A DNA stretch of 25,022 nt from Dysgonomonas sp. (GTDB taxonomy: Bacteria > Bacteroidota > Bacteroidia > Bacteroidales > Dysgonomonadaceae). The stretch spans positions 1 to 25,022 of the forward strand of contig JASLEN010000278.1 of NCBI GenBank assembly GCA_030151105.1. The letters run 5' to 3'. The translations under genes were made by a program, and so were the position numbers. This document shows, piece by piece, positions 1 to 9,541 of this stretch (within the stretch, counting starts at the first letter, position 1; each line of letters starts with the position of its first letter). The notes beneath the pieces are model-generated. The model made no database searches. It had not been told where the DNA came from and saw only the letters and a list, made by a program, of their open reading frames with translations.

Positions 1-963
1 GAAGAATTGAAAAAAGCGAAAAACTTCACGATGCAATTCGTTTACTTTATTCAAAAAGAATTAGGATTCTCTAATCTAGGTTTGGCAGATGATGAATTCC
101 CAACTGAAGATAAACTACCATTTATCCCATATCATAGAGAATCGAGACGCATACATGGTGAGGTCTTATTTGGACTAAATCATATAACAGAACCATATAC
201 TCAAAAAGAAAAATTATACAGAACTGCAGTTGCCGTGGGAGACTACCCTGTAGATCATCACCATACAAGATATAGCGATTACGAGAATCTACCTAATCTA
301 TATTTCTATCCAGTTCCATCTTATGGTTTACCACTGGGTACAATGATTCCTAAAGGGGTGAATGACTTGATAGTGGGTGAAAAATCTATTTCGGTAACCA
401 ATCTTGTAAATGGTACAACACGACTACAGCCAGTGGTGTTGCAAATAGGACAGGTTACAGGAACTTTGGCTGCTTTGGCTGTGCAACAAAACAAACAAGT
501 GCGAGACGTATCAGTACGCGATGTGCAACGAGCGATGTTGGCAAACGGAGGATATATCCTACCTTATTTAGATGTGGAGAAGTTGGATAAGAACTTCTTA
601 GCTTATCAACGTATTGGAGCAACTGGTATCTTGAAAGGGATTGGTAAAAATGTAGAGTGGTCTAACGAAACATGGCTGAGAACTAACGATCCTCTATTGG
701 TTACTGAATTGGAAGGACTGATTGAGTTCTACAATTTGGATTGGAAAATAGATGAGCAAACCCAAATAACTTATACGCAATTAGCTGAGTGGATTGCTGA
801 AATAGGACAAAAGGAAAAGATTAATATCTCCACAGAATCATTCTTGAAGGAGAAAGATTTGAACAAGACAATCACTCGTGGTGAATTTGCCATAATGATA
901 GATAGTTTGTTAAAACCATTCGACAGTAAGAATGTGGACTTGCAAGGAGGCTTTGTAGAATAA
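1..963 (+). CDS. FAD-dependent oxidoreductase, C-terminal part (5' end outside window)
   Basis: The reading frame is open from base 1, so the gene starts upstream; the TTG at 7 is only an internal codon. What is visible is the C-terminal part of a PF12831-type FAD-dependent oxidoreductase. A region around VGDYPVDHHH and PVPSYGLPLG is followed by LIVGEKSISV and IGQVTGTLAALAVQ, which resembles the family's C-terminal FAD-binding segment (usually GQAAGTAAALA). The last ~110 residues look like a degenerate S-layer-homology module (RIGATGILKG, ITRGEFAIMIDSLL), which is common at the end of this family in Bacteroidota. The substrate is unknown. The gene lies 19 bp before the DUF4434 gene and appears co-transcribed with it. 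The N-terminal Rossmann motif and any signal peptide cannot be seen. Confidence 0.8.
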   Translation, partial: EELKKAKNFTMQFVYFIQKELGFSNLGLADDEFPTEDKLPFIPYHRESRRIHGEVLFGLNHITEPYTQKEKLYRTAVAVGDYPVDHHHTRYSDYENLPNLYFYPVPSYGLPLGTMIPKGVNDLIVGEKSISVTNLVNGTTRLQPVVLQIGQVTGTLAALAVQQNKQVRDVSVRDVQRAMLANGGYILPYLDVEKLDKNFLAYQRIGATGILKGIGKNVEWSNETWLRTNDPLLVTELEGLIEFYNLDWKIDEQTQITYTQLAEWIAEIGQKEKINISTESFLKEKDLNKTITRGEFAIMIDSLLKPFDSKNVDLQGGFVE

Positions 964-982
964 AATAACTTATCTCATTACC

Positions 983-2098
983 ATGAATAACAATAATAAT
1001 AGAAGAGACTTTTTGAAAAAAACAGCAGCAGTAGGAGCTACAGCCCTTACTGCATCGCTGGTTACGAGCTGCAATAATGCAGGCTCACAAATAGGAAATA
1101 CGAATTCTCATCAGAATGCAATTATTGACACCTCTATAGAGAGCAAACTGATTGTGCCAAAGAATGATGCACTGATGCTTACTGGTACTTTTGTCGATGA
1201 AATTTCGCATGATATCCCTCATCAAAACTGGGGCGAAAGAGAATGGGATTTAGACTTTCAGCATATGAAAGCCATAGGGATAGATACTGTTATAATGATT
1301 CGCTCTGGATATAGAAAATTTATTACCTATCCTTCAAAATATTTGTTAAGCCAAGGTTGTTATATGCCTTCTGTGGATTTGGTGGATATGTATTTACGCT
1401 TGTGCGACAAGTATAATATGAAGTTCTATTTTGGACTTTATGACTCTGGAAAATATTGGGATACTGGTGATATGAGTGTGGAAATTGAGTCGAACAAATA
1501 TGTGATTGACGAGGTGTGGAAACAATATGGACACTACAAAAGCTTTGGTGGTTGGTATTTGAGTGGCGAAATTAGCCGTGCTACAAAAGGTGCAATCAGT
1601 GCTTTCTATAATATGGGCAAACAATGCAAAGACGTTTCTAATGGTTTGCCAACACTTATGTCTCCGTGGATAGATGGAAAAAAAGCAGTAATGGCAGCAG
1701 GCTCTAGCCTAACCAAAGATGACGCAGTATCTGTGCAACAACACGAGAAAGAATGGAGCGAAATCTTTGATGGAATAAAGGGTGCTGTGGATGCTTGTGC
1801 TTTTCAAGACGGGCACATAGACTATGATGAGTTGGATGCTTTTTTTGAAGTGAACAAGAAAATGGCAGATCGCTATGGACTAGAGTGTTGGACAAATGCA
1901 GAAACTTTTGATAGAGATATGCCCATCAAATTCTTGCCCATCAAGTTCGACAAACTGCGCTTGAAGCTTGAAGCTGCAAAACGTGCTGGCTATAACAAAG
2001 GAATTACTTTTGAGTTTTCTCATTTCATGAGTCCTCAGTCAGCATATCTACAAGCAGGACATCTGTATAACAGATATAAAGAATATTTTAATCTATAA
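983..2098 (+). CDS. DUF4434-type putative glycoside hydrolase, Tat-exported lipoprotein
   Basis: The protein has 371 residues. The N-terminus carries a twin-arginine motif (RRDFLKK, residues 7-13), a hydrophobic stretch and a lipobox ending LVTSC (Cys30), so it is probably a Tat-exported lipoprotein. The remainder resembles DUF4434 proteins, a TIM-barrel-like group with predicted glycosidase activity: LMLTGTFVDE near the start, then a tryptophan-rich acidic segment GWYLSGEIS (Glu196), FQDGH (Asp276) and CWTNAETFD (Glu307). These acids at strand ends are the best catalytic candidates, by inference from TIM-barrel hydrolases. It sits between the oxidoreductase and the sugar permease, 25 bp from the latter. 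The linkage it might cleave is unknown. The family assignment is from memory of motifs, without a profile search. Confidence 0.72.
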   Translation: MNNNNNRRDFLKKTAAVGATALTASLVTSCNNAGSQIGNTNSHQNAIIDTSIESKLIVPKNDALMLTGTFVDEISHDIPHQNWGEREWDLDFQHMKAIGIDTVIMIRSGYRKFITYPSKYLLSQGCYMPSVDLVDMYLRLCDKYNMKFYFGLYDSGKYWDTGDMSVEIESNKYVIDEVWKQYGHYKSFGGWYLSGEISRATKGAISAFYNMGKQCKDVSNGLPTLMSPWIDGKKAVMAAGSSLTKDDAVSVQQHEKEWSEIFDGIKGAVDACAFQDGHIDYDELDAFFEVNKKMADRYGLECWTNAETFDRDMPIKFLPIKFDKLRLKLEAAKRAGYNKGITFEFSHFMSPQSAYLQAGHLYNRYKEYFNL

Positions 2099-2123
2099 GT
2101 TTTAACCTTAAAAACAATTACAG

Positions 2124-3524
2124 ATGGCAGTTGCTAATGTAAATATGAAATACGTATCGTTTCTAGCTTTTGTTGCCGCATTGGGTGGATTCCTTTTTGG
2201 ATATGACACAGCTGTCATATCAGGAACAATCTCTAGCGTGACACATCAATTTGGACTCGATACAATCGAAAGTGGGTGGTACGTGGGTTGTGCTCTCGTT
2301 GGTTCCATTCTAGGAGCGATGAGTGGTGGACTTATGAGTGACAACTTGGGGAGAAGAAATACACTTTTTATTGCAGCCATACTTTTCTGTGTGTCAGCCG
2401 TTGGGTGTGCAGTTTCTAGCTCATTCACCTTCTTGGTTTTTGCTCGCATTATTGGAGGGGCAGCTATTGGAGTGGTCTCCATTGTGTCGCCACTTTATAT
2501 TTCCGAAATATCTGTTCCTCAGTATAGAGGACAGTTGGTTGCTCTCTATCAGTTAGCAATCACTATCGGATTTTTAGGGGCATACTTAGTAAACTTTGGA
2601 TTGCAAAATTTTTCAGAAGGAGGGGCGGCTGAACTGACAACTCCACTTTTAAAATTGATATTCCACGATGAGGTATGGAGAGCTATGCTAGGAATGGCAA
2701 TCTTGCCAGCGGTATTATTCTTTTTTATCATCTTCTTTATCCCCGAAAGTCCTCGTTGGTTGGTGTTGAAAAATAAGGATAAAAATGCTACTGCTACTCT
2801 AGAACGTATCTTTGGTTCTAGTGTTGCTGCTCTAGCAGAAGTGAATGCAATCAAGAAAGTGACTTCTGGCGAAAAAACGAATTGGAGAATCATCTTTAAT
2901 CCTGGTATTCGTAAGGCTATTCTCATTGGAGCAGCCATTGCTATGCTAGGCCAATTTATGGGAGTGAATGCTGTATTGTATTATGGACCAACGATTTTCG
3001 AAAGCACTGGTTTGTCAAGTGGAGATTCACTTTATTATCAAGTGTTTGTTGGTTTGGTGAATATGCTTACAACCATTGTTGCCATAATGATAATAGACAA
3101 AATAGGGCGTAAAAAACTAGTTTACTTCGGAGTGTCGGGTATGATTATATGCCTCCTCCTCATAACATTCTACTTTAGCTTTGCCGAATCTATGGGCTTG
3201 CCAAGCAGTATGCTGTTAGTTTTCTTTTTGCTCTATGTATTTAGTTGTGCTATATCCATCTCGGCAGTTATATTTGTTTTCCTTTCAGAAATGTATCCTA
3301 CCAAGGTTAGGGGAATTGCTATGTCAATTGCTGGTTTCTCGTTGTGGGTGGGAACTTACTTGATAGGACAACTAACCCCATGGTTACTGAAAACAGCAAC
3401 TCCAGCTGGAACATTCCTTCTTTTTGCTACTATGTGTGTGCCATATATGCTCATTGTATGGAAACTAATGCCCGAAACTACGGGTAAATCTTTGGAAGAG
3501 ATAGAGAAATTTTGGGAGAAATAG
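2124..3524 (+). CDS. MFS sugar porter family permease (XylE/GLUT type)
   Basis: This 466-residue inner-membrane protein has about 12 hydrophobic helices and the signatures of the sugar porter family. They are GGFLFGYDTAVISG in helix 1 (residues 21-34), LGRRN after helix 2 (75-79), PESPRWL at the end of the first half (207-213), QFMGVNAVLYY in helix 7, DKIGRKK in the second half and PETTGKSLEEIEKFW at the C-terminus. It should import a mono- or small oligosaccharide by proton symport. The length is normal. It is followed after 25 bp by the N-acylglucosamine 2-epimerase, which suggests an amino sugar as cargo. B. fragilis-type nan operons also pair an MFS permease with this epimerase, but I cannot equate the two transporters from sequence alone. 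Confidence 0.92.
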   Translation: MAVANVNMKYVSFLAFVAALGGFLFGYDTAVISGTISSVTHQFGLDTIESGWYVGCALVGSILGAMSGGLMSDNLGRRNTLFIAAILFCVSAVGCAVSSSFTFLVFARIIGGAAIGVVSIVSPLYISEISVPQYRGQLVALYQLAITIGFLGAYLVNFGLQNFSEGGAAELTTPLLKLIFHDEVWRAMLGMAILPAVLFFFIIFFIPESPRWLVLKNKDKNATATLERIFGSSVAALAEVNAIKKVTSGEKTNWRIIFNPGIRKAILIGAAIAMLGQFMGVNAVLYYGPTIFESTGLSSGDSLYYQVFVGLVNMLTTIVAIMIIDKIGRKKLVYFGVSGMIICLLLITFYFSFAESMGLPSSMLLVFFLLYVFSCAISISAVIFVFLSEMYPTKVRGIAMSIAGFSLWVGTYLIGQLTPWLLKTATPAGTFLLFATMCVPYMLIVWKLMPETTGKSLEEIEKFWEK

Positions 3525-3549
3525 ATTAACTACATAACATATTGAATTT

Positions 3550-4722
3550 ATGGATTTTAAGAAGTTGGCGGCTCAGTACAAAACTGAGCTGTTAGAGAGT
3601 GTTATCCCTTTTTGGCTGCAAAAGTCGCAAGACTTAGAGCATGGAGGATACTATACCTGCCTCGAAAGAGACGGTTCAGTATTTGATACAGATAAGTTTA
3701 TTTGGCTACAAGCCCGCCAAGTATGGATGTTTGCTTCATTGTATAACAATGTTGAGAAGCGTCAAGAGTGGTTGGATTGTGCTATACAAGGTGCTGAGTT
3801 TTTGAAAAAATATGGGCATGATGGTAGTCTCAATTGGTACTTTTCTCTGACAAAAGAAGGAAAACCACTAGTGGAGCCATATAATATTTTTTCATACACT
3901 TTTGCAACTATCGCTTTTGGACAATTGAGTAAAGCAACAGGAAGCAAAGAGTATGCAGATATTGCTCTAAAGACATTTGATATCATTAGAGAAAAGCAAA
4001 ATAACCCTAAGGGAAAGTGGAATAAAGCATCTGCTGGGAGCAGAAGTTTGAAAAATTTTGCTCTCCCAATGATTCTGTGCAATCTAGCACAAGAAATAGA
4101 GCATTTACTTTCTCCCGAACTGCTTTTACAATTGTCTGAGGAGTGTATTCATACGGTGATGGAAGAGTTTTATCGTCCAGAACTAGGAGGAATCATTATC
4201 GAAAATATTACAACAGACAATCAATTGTCCGATACTTTCGATGGGAGATTAGTTAACCCAGGGCATGCCATAGAGTCGATGTGGTTTATAATGGATTTGT
4301 CTAAGCGTTTGAATAGACCTGAACTAGCAGAGCGTGCAGTGAAAATCACATTAACGATGATAGAGTATGGATGGGACAAAGAACATGGTGGCATCTTCTA
4401 CTTTATGGATAGAATGGGCAAACCAACCCAACAACTAGAATGGGATCAAAAACTGTGGTGGGTGCATGTGGAAACCCTCATTGCTCTTCTAAAAGGTTAT
4501 AACCTAACGGGTTCGGAAGAGTGCCTCAAATGGTATAAAACGATTCATGAATATACATGGACACACTTCAAAGATCAAGAGCATCCAGAATGGTTTGGAT
4601 ACCTCAATCGCCAAGGAGAACCTCTATTGACACTGAAAGGCGGCAAGTGGAAAGGTTGTTTCCATGTGCCTAGAGCGCTCTATCAGTGCTGGAAAGTGTG
4701 TGAAGAAATAGCTAATAAATAA
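3550..4722 (+). CDS. N-acylglucosamine 2-epimerase (AGE/RENBP family)
   Basis: This 390-residue protein has no signal peptide and is therefore cytoplasmic. It matches the AGE (alpha/alpha)6-barrel epimerases that interconvert GlcNAc and ManNAc. Conserved blocks are GRLVNPGHAIE (232-242, His239), PTQQLEWDQKLWWVHVE (292-308, His306) and WKGCFHVPR (367-375, His372). The last two closely resemble mammalian RENBP (PTQLEW..KLWW.H.E, FKGCFHVPR), which favours the N-acylglucosamine enzyme over the cellobiose epimerase branch. His239 and His372 are the likely acid/base pair by family analogy. The length is typical. The gene lies between permease and SusC. It would feed GlcNAc or ManNAc into central metabolism, but no kinase or NanA aldolase is nearby. 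Confidence 0.9.
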   Translation: MDFKKLAAQYKTELLESVIPFWLQKSQDLEHGGYYTCLERDGSVFDTDKFIWLQARQVWMFASLYNNVEKRQEWLDCAIQGAEFLKKYGHDGSLNWYFSLTKEGKPLVEPYNIFSYTFATIAFGQLSKATGSKEYADIALKTFDIIREKQNNPKGKWNKASAGSRSLKNFALPMILCNLAQEIEHLLSPELLLQLSEECIHTVMEEFYRPELGGIIIENITTDNQLSDTFDGRLVNPGHAIESMWFIMDLSKRLNRPELAERAVKITLTMIEYGWDKEHGGIFYFMDRMGKPTQQLEWDQKLWWVHVETLIALLKGYNLTGSEECLKWYKTIHEYTWTHFKDQEHPEWFGYLNRQGEPLLTLKGGKWKGCFHVPRALYQCWKVCEEIANK

Positions 4723-4750
4723 TTTAGTGTTAACTTTTTAATAAATAACT

Positions 4751-7700
4751 ATGACAAGACAAAGTTTGAAGTGGTGTACAGTGCTTTGTACATTTATTCT
4801 TTTCTCGCTCATTTCGCTAGCTGCTTCGGCTCAGGTGAAGGTTACGGGAACGGTAGTAGATGATGCAAAACTTCCACTTATTGGAGTTTCGGTAGTAGAA
4901 AAAGGTACTACCAATGGAACAATGACCGACCTTGATGGCAACTACTCGCTTACGGTTGCTAATGCTAATGTTACTTTAGTGTTTACGTATGTTGGGTTTG
5001 ATACGCAGTCTATTCCTCTGAAAGGGAGAACTGCAATAGATGTGACAATGATGCAAGATGCAAAGTTGCTGGACGAGATTATTGTAGTAGGATATGGTGT
5101 GCAAAACAAAGGTTCTGTTACAGCTGCTATCTCGCAAATAGATGGAGAAAAACTATTGAAAGCGCCTACCGCCAACTTGACTAATATGCTTGGAGGGCTT
5201 GTACCAGGGGTAACATCGTTACAACCTTCGGGACAGCCAGGAGCAGACCAAGCAAGTCTTAAAATTAGAGGAATGGCTCCTAAGTATATTGTAGATGGAA
5301 TTGAACGTAAAATTGGTGATATAGATCCTCGTGATGTAGAAACTGTTTCAGTATTGAAAGACGCTTCTGCAGCTGCAGTATATGGACTTGATGGAAATAC
5401 AGTCGTAATCATTACGACTAAGAGAGGAAAATCGGGAGAATCTCGAATTTCATTCACAGCTGAGTATGGTATCAGTACCAATGCCAAGATGCTTCAAATG
5501 CTTGATGGACCCCAGTATGCCTATTGGTATAACAAAGCGAGAGAGCTTGACGGGGATGCTCCTATCTTTGGAGACGAACATGTGCGTAATATGTTGAGCG
5601 GAACAAATGGCTGGGGAAATACAAATTGGTATAAAAAGACTTTTGGAACAGGGCATAATGCAAGTTACAACGTAAATGCTACAGGTGGAAGTGAAAAAAT
5701 TAAGTACTTCACTTCTATTGGAGGATTTAATCAAGAAGGGAATGTGGATAATTTTGATTATAACCGTATCAACCTTCGTTCGAATATTGATGCAGAAATT
5801 GCGAGTAATCTAACTTTTGCCGTTAATATCTTAGGGCGTATTGAAAAACGCAAGGCCCCAGGATACTCAGCATCTCCAAATGATTGGAATAATATTCCTC
5901 AACAAGCGTTGAGAGCGCATCCTTATTTGCCAGAATATCATGAAGGATTGCCTGTAGGAAGTAAAACTGCAAGTGTACTTATCAACCCAAATTCAGCAAC
6001 GAACAATTCGGGCTACAATAACTCACGAACTACAGTTTTGGAAACAAACATGAGTTTGAAATATGACACTCCTTTCATCAAAGGTTTGAGTGCTAAATTC
6101 ATGGTGTCGTATGATGCTACGCATATGGCTTCTAAGATATTTGCTTCACCATACGAGATGAATCAAGCAATGTTACCTGATGGACCAACAGGTCAAATTT
6201 CTTATGTACGTGCCCCAGATCCTAGAGGAACAGAAACTACACTAACAGAGGGTTCTACTCATCACTATACTGTGACTACAAATACTAGCTTAGACTATAG
6301 CAATACATTTGGCAAGCATAGTATTAGTGGAATCTTGTTGGCCGAGACTTATCAACACACAAATAGCAGAATGCAGGCAAGTGCTTATGGGTTTGATTTT
6401 CCTGAACTAGACGAATTAGATAATGCTAGCAAGTTTGATAAAGTTGCTCCTTCGGGTATGACTACCAATAGACGCAAAGTTGGATTTGTTGGTCGTGCAT
6501 CTTACGAATACGATAATAGATATTTAGCTGAGCTCTCTGGACGTTTTGATGGTACAGATACATTTAGCGGAATGACTGGAGGGAAACGTTGGAGATTGAC
6601 TCCTGCATTATCTTTAGGCTGGAGAATGTCTAATGAAGAATTCTTTAAGGACTTTGATACTAGTGATATTATAGATGATGTTAAATTCCGTTTTGGAGTA
6701 GGTGAAACAGCAAGTTCTGGAATCAATCCATATACTTATCTATCAACACTTAGCTATTATAACAATAGCTCACCTGTTGCTATCATAGGTGGAGCTCCAC
6801 AATTGGGTTTGATTTACTCTCGTCCTGCTAATACCGAAATCACTTGGGTTAAGAATCTTCAATATAATGTTGGACTTGACTTCACTCTATGGAGAGGTCT
6901 GTTGAGTGCTGAATTTGACGTATTCTACAAATATACTTATGACCTGATTAGAACAAGAGACGGAAATGATGTTCCTAGCTCATGGGGAGGTTACTTTAAC
7001 CAATATGACAACAATGATAGACAAGATACTAAAGGGTTTGAAGTATCATTGACACACCGTCACAAAATAGGAGACTTCTCTTATTCTGTAAATGTGATGG
7101 GTACTTATGCAAAATCAAGATGGCTACGCCATTCCAACGACCCAATTAATGCTCCTGACTGGTTGAAATTGACAGGAAAAGAAGTTGGTATGCAAGTCGG
7201 ATTCCTTTCGGATGGTTTGTTCCAAAGTCAAGAAGAAATTGATAATTCACCATTAATTGCCGGAAAAGCTGTGAGAGTAGGGGATATCAAATACATAGAC
7301 CGAAATGGGGATGGTGTTATTTCATACGAATATGATAGAGGATATGTAGGTAAGCCATCTACTCCTCGTTTTATGGGTAGTATGCAAATTACAGGAGATT
7401 GGAGAGGGTTCGATTTCTCCATGGTGTTTGTTTCAGGTTTAGGACGTGATGTCGCTTTGACAGGTTTATATAGTAGTGGGGTGATGGATCATACTTCTAT
7501 GACACGTCCATTCTATCATGGTGGTAACTCTCCTGCATATCTTCTTGAAAGGTCGTGGACACCAGAAAATACAAATGCTGATTTTCCTCGTTTATCATTG
7601 GTCCCAGCAAGTTCAAACAATGCATATGCATCTGACTACTGGTACAAAAATGGGAATTACCTGAGAATGAAAAGTGCTCAAATAGGTTATACTATTCCTG

Positions 7701-7876
7701 CTAACTTGCTAAAAGCTGCAAAGATACATCAGTTGAGAATTTATATGGATGCCCAAAACTTATTTACAATCAGTGGATTGAATAAATTCAATGTAGATCC
7801 AGAACAACCAGGTGTTTCGAATGGATACTATCCTCAACAAAGAATCTTTGCTGGAGGTGTTAAACTAACATTCTAA
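4751..7876 (+). CDS. SusC/RagA family TonB-linked outer membrane transporter
   Basis: The protein has 1041 residues. A Sec signal peptide ends ASA|QV (about residue 27). It is followed by a carboxypeptidase-D-like beta domain (VTGTVVDD... DLDGNYSL), the SusC signature LDEIIVVGYG (107-116), and a plug domain with GGLVPGV, SLKIRGM, YIVDGIE, DPRDVETVSVLKDASAAAVYG-type segments and VVIITTKRG. A 22-strand-type barrel follows and ends in KLTF with the C-terminal Phe expected for an outer membrane protein. It forms the TonB-dependent channel that takes glycan fragments into the periplasm, with the downstream SusD as lid (13 bp gap). The length is typical and the gene is intact. I see no STN domain or extra N-terminal extension, so it is not obviously coupled to an anti-sigma factor. 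Confidence 0.97.
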   Translation: MTRQSLKWCTVLCTFILFSLISLAASAQVKVTGTVVDDAKLPLIGVSVVEKGTTNGTMTDLDGNYSLTVANANVTLVFTYVGFDTQSIPLKGRTAIDVTMMQDAKLLDEIIVVGYGVQNKGSVTAAISQIDGEKLLKAPTANLTNMLGGLVPGVTSLQPSGQPGADQASLKIRGMAPKYIVDGIERKIGDIDPRDVETVSVLKDASAAAVYGLDGNTVVIITTKRGKSGESRISFTAEYGISTNAKMLQMLDGPQYAYWYNKARELDGDAPIFGDEHVRNMLSGTNGWGNTNWYKKTFGTGHNASYNVNATGGSEKIKYFTSIGGFNQEGNVDNFDYNRINLRSNIDAEIASNLTFAVNILGRIEKRKAPGYSASPNDWNNIPQQALRAHPYLPEYHEGLPVGSKTASVLINPNSATNNSGYNNSRTTVLETNMSLKYDTPFIKGLSAKFMVSYDATHMASKIFASPYEMNQAMLPDGPTGQISYVRAPDPRGTETTLTEGSTHHYTVTTNTSLDYSNTFGKHSISGILLAETYQHTNSRMQASAYGFDFPELDELDNASKFDKVAPSGMTTNRRKVGFVGRASYEYDNRYLAELSGRFDGTDTFSGMTGGKRWRLTPALSLGWRMSNEEFFKDFDTSDIIDDVKFRFGVGETASSGINPYTYLSTLSYYNNSSPVAIIGGAPQLGLIYSRPANTEITWVKNLQYNVGLDFTLWRGLLSAEFDVFYKYTYDLIRTRDGNDVPSSWGGYFNQYDNNDRQDTKGFEVSLTHRHKIGDFSYSVNVMGTYAKSRWLRHSNDPINAPDWLKLTGKEVGMQVGFLSDGLFQSQEEIDNSPLIAGKAVRVGDIKYIDRNGDGVISYEYDRGYVGKPSTPRFMGSMQITGDWRGFDFSMVFVSGLGRDVALTGLYSSGVMDHTSMTRPFYHGGNSPAYLLERSWTPENTNADFPRLSLVPASSNNAYASDYWYKNGNYLRMKSAQIGYTIPANLLKAAKIHQLRIYMDAQNLFTISGLNKFNVDPEQPGVSNGYYPQQRIFAGGVKLTF

Positions 7877-7889
7877 AAAACGAACAGAA

Positions 7890-9527
7890 ATGAAAAAATA
7901 TATAAAATATTCAATGTTTGTCCTACTCAGTTTGTGGTTTATGAGTTGTAACGACTTCATCGACACTACTCCAAAGGATAGAGTATCGGACAAATTGGTG
8001 TGGGAAACAGAGCGAAACGCAATGTTGAGTACATTGTATTTCTACAAATATATTCATGATTATGGAACATTTGGTTCAGCCCAATTCAAAGGAAGTGATA
8101 CTGAGGGTTTAACTGAGACTTTCAAATATGGATCGTATGTTCCTGGAGGTAAGGCAGGTGATGCTAATCTATATGCTTTTACTCCTGAAACAATGTCTGC
8201 TACTGGTAACTTGCTGAATACTTGGTCAACTGCTTACGAAGGAATAAGAAGAGTTAATCAACTCTTGGTTTCTCAAGAGAAGTATTCTCAATTAGAAGAA
8301 AGTGTTAACAATAGAATGTCAGCAGAGTTGAAATTCTTTAGAGCATTTTTATACTTCCAATTAGCAAAACGTCATGGAAGCGTAATCCTATATACTAATA
8401 TGGATTTGGAGATGAATAAAGATCGTTCTCCAGAATCTGAGGTTTGGGATTTGATCGAATCTGACCTAAAGTTTGCAGCAGAACATCTTCCTATCAAATG
8501 GGATGCAGCCAATTCTGGTAGAGTAACCAAAGGAGCGGCTTATGCGATGACAACTAGAGCGATGCTTTATGCAAAGCGTTGGCAATCGGTCGTGGATGCA
8601 GGTGACGCTCTATTGGCTTTGACAGATGCAGGCTATAAACTAGCTGGAGATTATGTAAGTGCTACAAAAGGAGGGAATAGCGAATCTATTTTGGAGTATA
8701 ACTACCTGTTGAGTAAGCCAAATCATGACTTCGATAAATCTTATGCAGTGTATGGAGAACTAGCGGCTACAGGTGGCTCAGGAGTTCCAACACAAGAAAT
8801 GGTGGAGTCGTATGAGAAAGCAGATGGTACAAAAGTTGACTGGTCTGCATGGCATTCTTCTTCGACTAAACGTCCTCCATACGACCAATTAGAGCCTCGT
8901 TTCCATGCTAGTATTTTCTATAATGGAGCATCATGGAAAGGTAAAAAGTTAGAAAACTCGGTGAATGGAGAGATGGGTAGATATATGGCATATCGTGAAG
9001 ATACTTATACTCTTGGTAGAACTGTTACAGGATACTACTTACGTAAGTTTAGAGATGAGAAACTGATTGATTTGGCAACATATAATAGTACGACTACATG
9101 GGTAGAACTTCGTTTGGCTGAGGTGTATCTAAATAGGGCTGAAGCTTATTTCAATCTCAATAATAGTGCTAAAGCATTGGCAGACCTAAACACTGTGCGT
9201 CAGCGTGTCAATCTCCCTAACAAAGCAGGGATCTCGGGTGACGCTTTATTCAATGCTATTCGTCAAGAACGCAAGGTAGAATTATATATGGAAGGACATT
9301 TGTTTTGGGATATGCGTCGCTGGAGACTGTCAGAAAAAGAGTATAATAACTATCGTGTACATGGTATGAAAATATCGAAAGGAAGCGGACAAGATGAGTG
9401 GCTGTACGAGTATGTAGATAGTGACTTGCAAGATCGTAAATTCTTGAAAAGACTTTATGTATTACCTATTCCACAAGACGAATTAGTAAACAACTCAGGG
9501 ATTCAACAATTTGATGAATGGAGATAA
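7890..9527 (+). CDS. SusD/RagB family glycan-binding lipoprotein
   Basis: The protein has 545 residues. The signal peptide ends in the lipobox WFMSC (Cys20), followed by NDFIDTTPKDRVSD, the usual SusD start. The C-terminal half has the SusD signatures LRLAEVYLNRAEAY, LADLNTVRQR and IRQERKVELYMEGHLFWDMRRW, and ends with a PIPQDELVNN motif. It would sit on the cell surface as the lid of the SusC channel and bind the incoming glycan through the tetratricopeptide-like fold. It starts 13 bp after SusC, and the DUF5018-type gene follows after 14 bp, the normal SusC-SusD-SusE order. The length is within the family range. Confidence 0.97.
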   Translation: MKKYIKYSMFVLLSLWFMSCNDFIDTTPKDRVSDKLVWETERNAMLSTLYFYKYIHDYGTFGSAQFKGSDTEGLTETFKYGSYVPGGKAGDANLYAFTPETMSATGNLLNTWSTAYEGIRRVNQLLVSQEKYSQLEESVNNRMSAELKFFRAFLYFQLAKRHGSVILYTNMDLEMNKDRSPESEVWDLIESDLKFAAEHLPIKWDAANSGRVTKGAAYAMTTRAMLYAKRWQSVVDAGDALLALTDAGYKLAGDYVSATKGGNSESILEYNYLLSKPNHDFDKSYAVYGELAATGGSGVPTQEMVESYEKADGTKVDWSAWHSSSTKRPPYDQLEPRFHASIFYNGASWKGKKLENSVNGEMGRYMAYREDTYTLGRTVTGYYLRKFRDEKLIDLATYNSTTTWVELRLAEVYLNRAEAYFNLNNSAKALADLNTVRQRVNLPNKAGISGDALFNAIRQERKVELYMEGHLFWDMRRWRLSEKEYNNYRVHGMKISKGSGQDEWLYEYVDSDLQDRKFLKRLYVLPIPQDELVNNSGIQQFDEWR

Positions 9528-9541
9528 AAAAATAGAGCAAA

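Noticed and set aside
7..963. Complete gene starting at the TTG at position 7
   Set aside because: The frame is open to base 1 and the protein lacks the family's N-terminal FAD-binding domain, so the gene is truncated by the window start.
4942..5487. 181-aa open frame on the minus strand inside SusC
   Set aside because: It lies fully antisense to a well-supported SusC gene, its protein shows no family motif, and it has no independent context.
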